Virus record (IMG/VR): IMGVR_UViG_3300028829_003508
Location: 1-23,172 of that record
DNA length: 23,172 nt
Direction: 5' to 3' (one strand)
Origin: a virus
A program made the position numbers and the translations under genes. This document shows, one piece after another, positions 1-7,514 of this stretch. Below the pieces are notes generated by a model. That model was not told the DNA's origin and did not search any database. It saw only the letters and a program-made list of their open reading frames with translations. Within the stretch, counting starts at the first letter, position 1, and each line of letters begins with the position of its first letter.

Positions 1-257
1 GCCATTCTAGATGCTTTGTCCATAGCTAGAGTATCTGGCTGATAGAATAACTCAGGCTCAGACTTAGGCACTGGTCGCTGTGCCTCAATACTGGCAAGCT
101 GCTCATCGTATCGGTTGATGGCGTCCTGAGTCGCAAGACGCAGAGCCTCTCCTGGGGAGGCCCCAGCCTCTTGATACACTAAAGCCGCATCGTCAAGAAC
201 CGATATCTCTTCCTCAGTAAAGCCTGTCGACTCTAGACAATCGTCAAATGTTTTCAT
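1..257 (-). CDS. N-terminus of a probable polyvalent/ejected virion protein (partial, runs off left edge)
   Basis: The ATG at 257 is preceded by GAGGAAC, a good ribosome site, and the frame stays open for 85 codons to the window edge. The visible part begins MKTFDDCLESTG and is acidic and helical (ALRLATQDAINRYDEQL). It is not a recognisable enzyme by itself. Its last residues, LAMDKASRMA, match the linker LPMDTASKMA just before the second ADP-ribosyltransferase-like domain of the neighbouring 1372-aa protein. In phage polyvalent proteins an S-x-R-M-A-R-A-x-E-x-GF run normally leads straight into the YHGT motif of an ART domain. I infer that a further ART-like domain lies just left of the window. 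The gene follows the 1372-aa gene after a 122-base gap and is the next gene of the virion operon. The reading frame is clear; the function is inference. Confidence 0.75.
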   Translation of the reverse strand, partial: MKTFDDCLESTGFTEEEISVLDDAALVYQEAGASPGEALRLATQDAINRYDEQLASIEAQRPVPKSEPELFYQPDTLAMDKASRM

Positions 258-270
258 TCTGTTCCTCAAG

Positions 271-360
271 CCTCTCAGATCGATTCTAAGAGGGGTTTAT
301 TTGGGGGTAGCCTATGGTACTACTTTAATCTGAACGCCTCTCACAGGGGCTCTCAGAGGC
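271..360 (-). other. Intergenic hairpins and CTCTCA repeats between two internal-protein genes
   Basis: The 122-base gap between the stop at 380 and the ATG at 257 holds two inverted repeats. At 271-293 a 9-bp stem (one G-U pair in the minus-strand RNA, 5-nt loop) ends just before the ribosome site of the downstream gene. At 336-360 there is a perfect GCCTCT/AGAGGC stem with a 13-nt loop. Neither is followed by a T-tract, so a terminator is not well supported. The heptamer (C/G)CTCTCA occurs four times. Such hairpins could be RNA-processing sites, as RNase III sites are in T7, but no experiment-like evidence is visible. Confidence 0.4.
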
Positions 361-379
361 TCTCACGTAGGATATTGTA

Positions 380-3300
380 CTAGTTAAGGCAATCCTTTAG
401 CAGTCGTTCATGCTTCTGTCTTATTATGTTGAGATCCTTCTTAGCCTCGTCATAAGACTTCTTAACCTCGGGTAAGTTTTCCCCAATTGTGTATGAGACA
501 CCAAGCTCGGCACTTGGAACCGCCTCACTTTCTATAGGCGACTGATTCAGGATTACAGGGCTATCGGATTGCTCAGGGTTAAAGGCTGCGTTAATGGATC
601 TTCCGTTTAATACCAATACGCTCTCGCCATGCTCATCAGGCATTCCAACAGCGTCATAATTAAGCGCACGAGCTATAACCCCTTTTATTCCTTGCCAATC
701 CCAATCCGCCTCTCCAGCATACTCACCGCCGTCTAGCTGATGTCCTGTTATTTCCTCGTATCGATCAACCCCCATGTCTGGAGGATTTTGATATTCCTTA
801 TTATGATAAGAGTATTCTGTATCTATAGCAAATTTATTCCCTGAGGCATATTCAAGAAGTTCATTTGCTTCATCATCTGTTATATCTTTACCGAATCGTT
901 CTCTTATCTTTTCTATCGCTTTTTTGTTTCCGTCATCATCATATAAAGCTTCATGGATAAAACCATCATGGGTCACACTATTCTTTACTACAAGCTCTTG
1001 AATCGTGCCGCCATGAGATTCCGCAACTTCCCTATCATAACTACCAAAAATGCCACCAAAAAGATTGCTATGATTTTTGCCTTGGGAGTCTACAGTTTTC
1101 CCATAAGGTAGAATTTCTTGTGATGGGGTTCCATCAGTTCCAGCGTATATAATATTGTCAACATCAAACCCCTGCTCCTTAGCTCTAGCCATTTTCGAGG
1201 CGGTGTCCATAGGAAGATCGGTGGACTGCTGGAGGACAACCCCAGTGTCGCTGTCCCAAGACCCATCGTTATAGATAGACTTGACCTGACCCTTGTTAAA
1301 GGCTAAATAATGCTTCGTCTCTGAGTTAACGCCAACCATTGGCTCTCTCCTTGATGAGTCTTCGCCCCATTTCTTGGATACGGTTGAGTCTATAATTCCA
1401 TCAAACCCCATCTCTTCTAGGGTCGCTCGAAGCAGTTCATTGATGCCTGATCGTGGGACATATGGGTCCTCCACATACATAGACGAGTTTGAGTTTGTCG
1501 CATAGTTCTTAATCTCCTCAAAGGTTAGTCCGCCACTATCCTCTGCCAGCTCGATTAATCCTTGGGCAAAGTCGTCGTAATTGAAGTTAGGCATATCATA
1601 CCCAACGGTCTCGATGGCTTCTAGGAACTCTACGATAGACCCACTTTGCTCAGGGTAGTCATACGCAGCTTCTGTGGCACGTTCAATAATTTCTTCTTCA
1701 GTGCCACCCTCACGCCTCGACCAATCCATTTGGTCTTCAACGTCATAAGTCGTTACAAAGTCAAAGACCGTTGGATTATCTCCCCCTATTTCGACAGGGT
1801 TTTGAATCGACATATACACTGGCATTACATTTGGCTGGTTGACGGTGATCTCTTCCTGAGCAATCACTAATGCATCGTCATACTCTATGCCTTGCTCATC
1901 CTCGATCTCCTCAGCCCTAATTGCAATCCTGTTCTGTAAGTCCCCGCCCTCAATGCTTGCGTAATTTACAGAGGCGTCCTCTGGGTTGTTTGTCGCGTGC
2001 TGCGCTACCCCTTGATCGCTGTCAGGCATAGACAGCAGCCGACCATCACTCCCTAACTCCGATACGTCGTTGGTTGTTCCAAAATATAATTGCAGTGGCT
2101 CAATCCTCCCAGTCTCGTCAACAAAAGAAGCCTTAGAGTTACCGAACCATTCCTTAAAACGTTGGTTCCTATCAACCCTAGCGTCTTCCTGTCTCAAGAC
2201 ATTGAGTAGCGAGTCTAACTGCTCAGAAACATCTTCCCCAGCCTCTTGCCTAGTGATTAGATCAACAAGCTCTGGGTTATCAATCTGCTTAATCTTAGCG
2301 ACCAGTTTATCCCTCTTGACTAATTCCTTGTCTATAGCCTCAACAAGCTCCTCAGCCGTGCTTAGAGCCTCTGTGGGGTCGATGCCGTAGCTACGCAATA
2401 CATCCCATGCCTCATGGTTCTCGTCGCTTATAACGGCTTGTGCTTGGTCTACGTCAATCCCCTCGAGGATTCTACGCGACTCATTAATTACCTGACCTGA
2501 CTCTATGACAGTGGCTATATCCTCAGTCGTTACGACGTCCTTCTCTACGACACTATTCATCTCATCCGCTGTTTCAACACGGAAGCCCATCTTCTTATAC
2601 GCATCCTCGACCGTTATTTCCTTCCCTGCTTTCCGCGCTCGGTTCACGTACTGAACGATATACGAGGGGAATAGTGCAGCGGCGTGTCTAGCTTCAGACT
2701 TGGTGTAGACACCAGCCTTTTCGGCTTGCTCCTGAACAGACTCCCATACCGTGTCTGCCTCAGATTTTAATTGACCCTCCTTTGTTACCATCTGCTTTAA
2801 AGTGCCAATCATGCTCGACTGCCCAACATTTATCTCGCTGTCAAGTAGATGAGTCTGATCAACCTTTATGTGGGGTCGTATCGCCTCAGTCAGGTCTTTA
2901 TTAGTTGCTACCTTAGAAAGAAAGTCCTCCATAGAAATAGACACCGCCCCACTCTCATCTTGGGCGAACAGTCCATTAAGCTCCTCATGCTGTAGGGCTA
3001 TCTCCTCCTCGATGTAGACCCTTTCACCGTTGGTTATGGTCTTAATGAAAGCGGCGTAGTCGCCTTGGGATCTCTGGTTAACAAGAGAGTCTTGGGCTAG
3101 AATAATACCCTCATCTAGTCTTCTCTGTCCGGCAAATGACGAGGCTATCTCAGCCTGTTTCTTCTGTGCAGAAATACCGACGGCGTCTAGCTTATTAGTA
3201 ACGCCCTCCGCTATGGCACTAGGTGCAGACATACCACCACCCATCATAAAGCCGATAACTGCTGCGTCACGTACCCGCTTGAAAAACTCGTCTGGAGGGA

Positions 3301-4498
3301 GATCGTCGTTAAGTACCTCTAGGTCATACAATATATTGGCAAGCTCTGTCACCACCTCTGACGCGGATTCTGTGAATCCTACCTTAAGCACTTTCTCAGC
3401 GATACCCATACCCTTCTTGAATACCATCCCAACAGGTATAGCCTCTGGACCAATCTCAAAGATTGTTCTCCAAAGCATGTCTTTCTGTGACTCGGCAACA
3501 TTCCGTTTAGTCTTGAAGGGTTTTTCAATGCCTCTGTGATTGTAAGTATCATCCTTCTCCGTTCTCGCTTCAGCGTAAAACGTCGGAGCCACCATCGAAG
3601 CCATAGCCGCCAACCCGCCTACCAGACCTAAAGGCGAAGCCGTGACCCCTAGCGTTACAAGCATGTTAGGGATTGAAAGTATCAGATTACTTGTAAAATA
3701 CTTTAGTGTGGCGTCTTCGGTATAAGGCATGTCCGCCTGAACCCTTGCCGCTGACTCTGCATATTTCTTGGCTGCCACATCCGCGTCGGCTTGAGCCACA
3801 GCCTTGGATTGCTCCATCTCCTCGGCTGGGATGTTATCAGCCATACGCTGTCGAGCCATCTCGGGAGTTAACCGCTGCCCAGTTTCCTCTATCCTACTGC
3901 TAGGTTCCTCAGCAAGCCTCTCAGCGGTCTTGGCGGCTGCATCCCATGCGTTAACCTCCGCCTCATTAATTGCCTGACTAGCCCCTGCCGGAACTTGCTT
4001 TGCCATGATCTCGCCAAAGGCACTGCTAAACTGATTCTTAAATATAGTAGACCAATCGGCTTCAGCTCTGTCAAACAGTAAGTGCGTGTTCTTTAGATTG
4101 TATAGATCATCGTGAGATATCGCTGCGTTATTCGGATCGCTTAGGAAGGTGGCAAGTTCTGGATGCTTCTCAGTAAGCTCACTTATATTCATCCCATTAA
4201 TCTTGTCTTGCTGCTCAACCCGACCCTTGTTCCTCATTACTACATCTGTAGGCAGATTTAATCGCTTGCCTAACTCTAAAGACCTAGCGTGATTATCTGG
4301 GTCTTGAGACACACCCATAAGTAGGGATTTATTTAGAAGCTCCTGCTGGGTTCTTCTGATGCTCGCCTCTGAGTCATAACCACTCTCGTCAGTTAAAAGC
4401 TCCTGCTGAGTCCTTCTAATAGTCTCCTCATAATCACCACGAGTGTTAGTTAGAACCTCGTCTATAGTACTTTCGTAGTTTGGGTTTATTTCGCTCAT
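380..4498 (-). CDS. Large internal virion (ejection) protein with two tandem ART-PolyVal-like domains
   Basis: This 1372-aa protein sits where T7 has gp16, the large internal core protein that is ejected into the host. Residues 1-260 are charged and helical, with IRRTQQELL repeated at 27-35 and 47-55. A hydrophobic stretch at 268-305 could enter a membrane. Residues 338-430 (TESASEVVTELANIL) resemble a segment common in phage internal proteins. From 779 a domain opens with RFKEWFGNSK and a YFGT motif at 805-808, and ends near 1090 (FNKGQVKSIYNDGS). This is the layout of the ADP-ribosyltransferase domain of phage polyvalent proteins. A second copy runs from about 1104 to 1320 (RAKEQGFD, YAGT at 1118-1121, NYDAVGMPDEHG). 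Both lack the His of the family's YHGT motif, so activity is doubtful. I see no lytic transglycosylase motif like that at the T7 gp16 N-terminus. The virion role is inferred from position. Confidence 0.85.
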   Translation of the reverse strand: MSEINPNYESTIDEVLTNTRGDYEETIRRTQQELLTDESGYDSEASIRRTQQELLNKSLLMGVSQDPDNHARSLELGKRLNLPTDVVMRNKGRVEQQDKINGMNISELTEKHPELATFLSDPNNAAISHDDLYNLKNTHLLFDRAEADWSTIFKNQFSSAFGEIMAKQVPAGASQAINEAEVNAWDAAAKTAERLAEEPSSRIEETGQRLTPEMARQRMADNIPAEEMEQSKAVAQADADVAAKKYAESAARVQADMPYTEDATLKYFTSNLILSIPNMLVTLGVTASPLGLVGGLAAMASMVAPTFYAEARTEKDDTYNHRGIEKPFKTKRNVAESQKDMLWRTIFEIGPEAIPVGMVFKKGMGIAEKVLKVGFTESASEVVTELANILYDLEVLNDDLPPDEFFKRVRDAAVIGFMMGGGMSAPSAIAEGVTNKLDAVGISAQKKQAEIASSFAGQRRLDEGIILAQDSLVNQRSQGDYAAFIKTITNGERVYIEEEIALQHEELNGLFAQDESGAVSISMEDFLSKVATNKDLTEAIRPHIKVDQTHLLDSEINVGQSSMIGTLKQMVTKEGQLKSEADTVWESVQEQAEKAGVYTKSEARHAAALFPSYIVQYVNRARKAGKEITVEDAYKKMGFRVETADEMNSVVEKDVVTTEDIATVIESGQVINESRRILEGIDVDQAQAVISDENHEAWDVLRSYGIDPTEALSTAEELVEAIDKELVKRDKLVAKIKQIDNPELVDLITRQEAGEDVSEQLDSLLNVLRQEDARVDRNQRFKEWFGNSKASFVDETGRIEPLQLYFGTTNDVSELGSDGRLLSMPDSDQGVAQHATNNPEDASVNYASIEGGDLQNRIAIRAEEIEDEQGIEYDDALVIAQEEITVNQPNVMPVYMSIQNPVEIGGDNPTVFDFVTTYDVEDQMDWSRREGGTEEEIIERATEAAYDYPEQSGSIVEFLEAIETVGYDMPNFNYDDFAQGLIELAEDSGGLTFEEIKNYATNSNSSMYVEDPYVPRSGINELLRATLEEMGFDGIIDSTVSKKWGEDSSRREPMVGVNSETKHYLAFNKGQVKSIYNDGSWDSDTGVVLQQSTDLPMDTASKMARAKEQGFDVDNIIYAGTDGTPSQEILPYGKTVDSQGKNHSNLFGGIFGSYDREVAESHGGTIQELVVKNSVTHDGFIHEALYDDDGNKKAIEKIRERFGKDITDDEANELLEYASGNKFAIDTEYSYHNKEYQNPPDMGVDRYEEITGHQLDGGEYAGEADWDWQGIKGVIARALNYDAVGMPDEHGESVLVLNGRSINAAFNPEQSDSPVILNQSPIESEAVPSAELGVSYTIGENLPEVKKSYDEAKKDLNIIRQKHERLLKDCLN

Positions 4499-4501
4499 TA
4501 A

Positions 4502-6265
4502 TTATTCCGTCCCAAGAAGTCTGTCTAATTCTTCCCCTACATCCAAAATTGTCGAATTGGGATTGCGTTCCCACCACTGAATCAGCGCAGCCCTTGCCGT
4601 ATTTGCTCCATGGGACGTCCAGTATTCTTTCTCTATTCTCTTGTCTACCTCGACGCCAAATACGCTTTCAACCCTGTTCTCCATGACTTGTTCGTAGCTA
4701 GGGGCGTCATCCTTCCTCCCGTTCCATAGATTATTATCCGCATCTAATAGTAGCGGATCGAGATGCGTATAAAGCCATTGGCTGTCAGGGAGTTGATTGT
4801 TATTATCCGCCTTATACTTTATGACTAGTTTGTCCATATGGGACTTGATTTGATTCTTGGTATCGTTAGCCAGTCCTGTGAGACTGTTAAGCATCTGCTG
4901 CTCGAAGGTGTAAAGCCCCTCGTCCTTCTTATCCCCAGTACGCGCAGCTTCCAACCTATTAAATAAGGTCTTGTGTGAGGCGTTAGTTAATGAAGCACGA
5001 TTAAGAGCATTTCCAGCCTGCTCATGGTCACCATTATTGATAAGTCTGGCAACAGCCTTATAGTGTTCAATATTGTCTTCCTTGATGTTAGGCTTCAAAA
5101 GCTTAACCATTCCCTCTGCACCCAACCTTTTTTGTAGGGCTAAAGGAAGCTCCGCAGGAGACGCGTACTTAGGTGCGCGTAATACTGTTACTTCGTGAGG
5201 CTCCATAGTGTCGGCTTCAGCAGCCTCTCTCTGCGGGTTCAATAAGTCAACAGCCTCTATTATCGCTGAGTTATAGTCTTGAGCCTTGACCGTAGCAATG
5301 AGGCTATTTGCCTGAATTGCTTTCGCCATCAAGAGCGCTCGTAGTTCTGGGTCTTTAGTATTAGCGACGGTATCCAGCATTGTATCCATATCCGCCCCGT
5401 TTTCAATCCACGCATCCTGTTGACCGTTTGCCTGATTCGTCCTGCCGTCAATAGCGTTCTGCTCCCGCATATCATTGAGTAGCTTAGGGTCAACCCATTG
5501 CTTATACCTCTCAATCAAATCAGCCTGTAGAACGGGCTTTCCATCAAGAAGGTTTAACTTCGTCATGATGATGTTAGAGGTGGTTTTCCTTGCCGTCTTC
5601 TCCGCCTGAACCTCTGATATATAGCCATGCTCCAACGCAATGTCTATCCGCTCTTGGGCTGAGTCTATAGCCGTCACCACCCCATCCTTCTCAACCAGTG
5701 CTGGGATCGCTAGGCTTAAGTGATTATTTAGATCCGCTACCGCCGTGTCTGCCTTAGCCTTGTTAGCGACGTTCCTCATCACACCTAACCCCTTAAACAT
5801 GGTTAGTGTTGACTCTGAGGTGAACGCCTTTCTTAGCTTATCGTTATTGATTTTTCTGCCGAACTGGTCGGATAGTTTATTTAAAGCAGTCCCGTACCGT
5901 TCCTCAATCGTTTCATGGTCTTTGTCGTCATTGAAGCTGTGATTAAGTTCAGCAACCGCAACATTGTAATCATTGATAGTGGTGTCGTAGTTGTACTTAT
6001 CGTCATCAAGCTGTTCCTGTTTCTTGACGGTTTGATAGTTCCCTACAGCGGATTGAACCTTTGATATCTGGTCAACCACCGTGCTATAGATGTCGGCGCT
6101 GTAATCCTTTGTAGGGGCTGGGGTCTTCAGTGCGATGGCAGCCTTCCCTGCTGGGCCTCTGACTGCGCTTAGATTGCCGTGGGCAACAGTTCCAGAGTTA
6201 CCACCAATACCAGTGCCTGATCCTGATTTCCTTGCTATGCTTCTATTGTCTGGGAGTTGTGGCAT
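4502..6265 (-). CDS. Internal virion protein (T7 gp15-position)
   Basis: This 587-aa soluble, mostly helical protein lies between the gp14-like gene and the 1372-aa gene, the place of internal core protein gp15 in T7 (747 aa, so this one is shorter). The first 50 residues are rich in Gly, Ala and Ser. A long charged, probably coiled-coil region follows (QTVKKQEQLDDDKYNYDTT, then EERYGTALNKLSDQFG near residue 125). I see no enzymatic motif, signal peptide or membrane segment. Its ATG overlaps the stop of the upstream gene as TAATG, and its own stop is three bases before the next ATG, so translational coupling is likely. Proteins of this kind form the core above the portal and are ejected with the DNA. 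I assign that role from gene order, not from clear sequence homology. Confidence 0.75.
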   Translation of the reverse strand: MPQLPDNRSIARKSGSGTGIGGNSGTVAHGNLSAVRGPAGKAAIALKTPAPTKDYSADIYSTVVDQISKVQSAVGNYQTVKKQEQLDDDKYNYDTTINDYNVAVAELNHSFNDDKDHETIEERYGTALNKLSDQFGRKINNDKLRKAFTSESTLTMFKGLGVMRNVANKAKADTAVADLNNHLSLAIPALVEKDGVVTAIDSAQERIDIALEHGYISEVQAEKTARKTTSNIIMTKLNLLDGKPVLQADLIERYKQWVDPKLLNDMREQNAIDGRTNQANGQQDAWIENGADMDTMLDTVANTKDPELRALLMAKAIQANSLIATVKAQDYNSAIIEAVDLLNPQREAAEADTMEPHEVTVLRAPKYASPAELPLALQKRLGAEGMVKLLKPNIKEDNIEHYKAVARLINNGDHEQAGNALNRASLTNASHKTLFNRLEAARTGDKKDEGLYTFEQQMLNSLTGLANDTKNQIKSHMDKLVIKYKADNNNQLPDSQWLYTHLDPLLLDADNNLWNGRKDDAPSYEQVMENRVESVFGVEVDKRIEKEYWTSHGANTARAALIQWWERNPNSTILDVGEELDRLLGTE

Positions 6266-7167
6266 TATCCGAACCTCGGTGATCGACTATAGGTAGTCGA
6301 CGGTCTATTTGATCTCGTCGTGGAGTTTACAACCGTTCTGGCAGCCCACCTGTCTGGTCCTGCAAATCCGCCTCTCCCACCACCCATACTAGCAGCCTTC
6401 GCGCCAGCGGTGCTTGGGGCTCTGCCAGCATATCCAGCAGCCGAGTTAATCCCGATAGATAAGAGATCACCCGTGAATGCCGTTTGAGCCTGACGACGTG
6501 CAGCCGTCTTAGCAGCCGCAATGTTATCTAGATTTGCTTGGTCATCCATCTCATGCTGCTGCCTTGCCATGTTATCTGCGTATCTAGAGTATTTATCCTC
6601 GTAGTCAGAGATCGCGTTTTGAAATTCCCCCTCAGCCATCTCAACACCCGCTTGGTATCCCGCATCAATCTGAGCCACGTCACCGTCATACCGCGCTAAA
6701 CGTGCCTTATATTTTAATGTGCGTGCAGAGTCCTTACCCTCCCATAACCTTGAGAGTGCATTGTACTCAGCCGTGGCGTCTATCTCTGCTAGGATCTCAT
6801 TAATATCCTCAGACGTTCCACCTGAAAACATAACACCAGTGGTGGCGTCAGAGGCTAAGATCCTTCCCTCACGATAAGCCTCAATAGCGTCTGGGTGGCT
6901 TAATGCTAGAGCCTTGAGAGCGTCGTCCTTATACCCCTTGGCGATCTCATCCGCTCTCTCATGCTCCATATCCCCAATCTGTCTAATGCGTTCAGCTCGT
7001 TCCTCATATCCTGAGTATCGAGGAGCTGCACGGAACTGTGAGACATAAGGCCTTGAGACGTAGTCAGACCCAATCTGATTGGCTTGCTTCTGAGCAGCTC
7101 TCTTCTTACCATAAGCCCCAAGCACCGAGCCACCAATCATTAACCCTGTGGTTATTGGGTCACCCAT
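6265..7167 (-). CDS. Internal virion protein (T7 gp14-like)
   Basis: This 300-aa protein starts with a short hydrophobic glycine-rich segment (TTGLMIGGSVLGAYG), then KKRAAQKQAN and a long helical middle. Its C-terminal tail is rich in Gly, Arg, Ser and Thr (PSTAGAKAASMGGGRGGFAG). A weakly hydrophobic N-terminus followed by Ala/Gln-rich helices is typical of the small internal virion proteins that, like T7 gp14, are ejected and placed in the outer membrane. It is longer than T7 gp14 (196 aa). The ATG at 7167 lies inside the end of the gp13-like gene (16-base overlap), which fits tight coupling. The assignment rests on gene order between gp13-like and gp15-position genes plus composition, so homology is probable rather than shown. 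Confidence 0.75.
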   Translation of the reverse strand: MGDPITTGLMIGGSVLGAYGKKRAAQKQANQIGSDYVSRPYVSQFRAAPRYSGYEERAERIRQIGDMEHERADEIAKGYKDDALKALALSHPDAIEAYREGRILASDATTGVMFSGGTSEDINEILAEIDATAEYNALSRLWEGKDSARTLKYKARLARYDGDVAQIDAGYQAGVEMAEGEFQNAISDYEDKYSRYADNMARQQHEMDDQANLDNIAAAKTAARRQAQTAFTGDLLSIGINSAAGYAGRAPSTAGAKAASMGGGRGGFAGPDRWAARTVVNSTTRSNRPSTTYSRSPRFG

Positions 7168-7514
7168 TGATATAACCTCCCATCTTTAGTTGTTTCTACA
7201 TACTCGAACCCTGTGTGCTTTAGGTAAGACTCAGAGGTCGGGTACTTTGTGGAGGCTATTGCGAAGACTGGCCCACGATAGCTCTCGATGATTTTCTTAA
7301 AAGCTCTTGTCGCTTTCATGACAGTAACTGGGTATTTCTTAGGGTCAATGACGCACTCACTGAATGCCTGTAACGGCTTAGTGTGAAGCACCCCTCCGAT
7401 CATTACGGGCTCCCCGTCCTCAAGAACAGTAATGCCACGAACAGATTCCTGAAAGGGCTCTCCATTCACGGCAATAACGTCCTCGTACTCCAATGGTCTA
7501 AATGTCGCTGTCAT
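7152..7514 (-). CDS. T7 gp13-like internal/assembly protein, GNAT-like
   Basis: This 120-aa protein has the size and order of T7 gp13. The C-terminal half is the best match: a helix with FKKIIESYRG, then a strand, then SESYLKHTGFEYVETTKDGRLYQW, which parallels SHIRFLKTIGAVFHEEYTRDGQF in T7 gp13 (recalled from knowledge). The pattern beta-helix-'F(L/K)(K)xxGF' is that of an acetyltransferase (GNAT) fold. The glycine-rich acetyl-CoA loop (Q/RxxGxG/A) is not evident, so I expect a non-catalytic scaffold. T7 gp13 is needed to build the internal core. The gene overlaps the tail tubular B gene by ATGA and overlaps the gp14-like gene by 16 bases. Confidence 0.75.
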   Translation of the reverse strand: MTATFRPLEYEDVIAVNGEPFQESVRGITVLEDGEPVMIGGVLHTKPLQAFSECVIDPKKYPVTVMKATRAFKKIIESYRGPVFAIASTKYPTSESYLKHTGFEYVETTKDGRLYQWVTQ

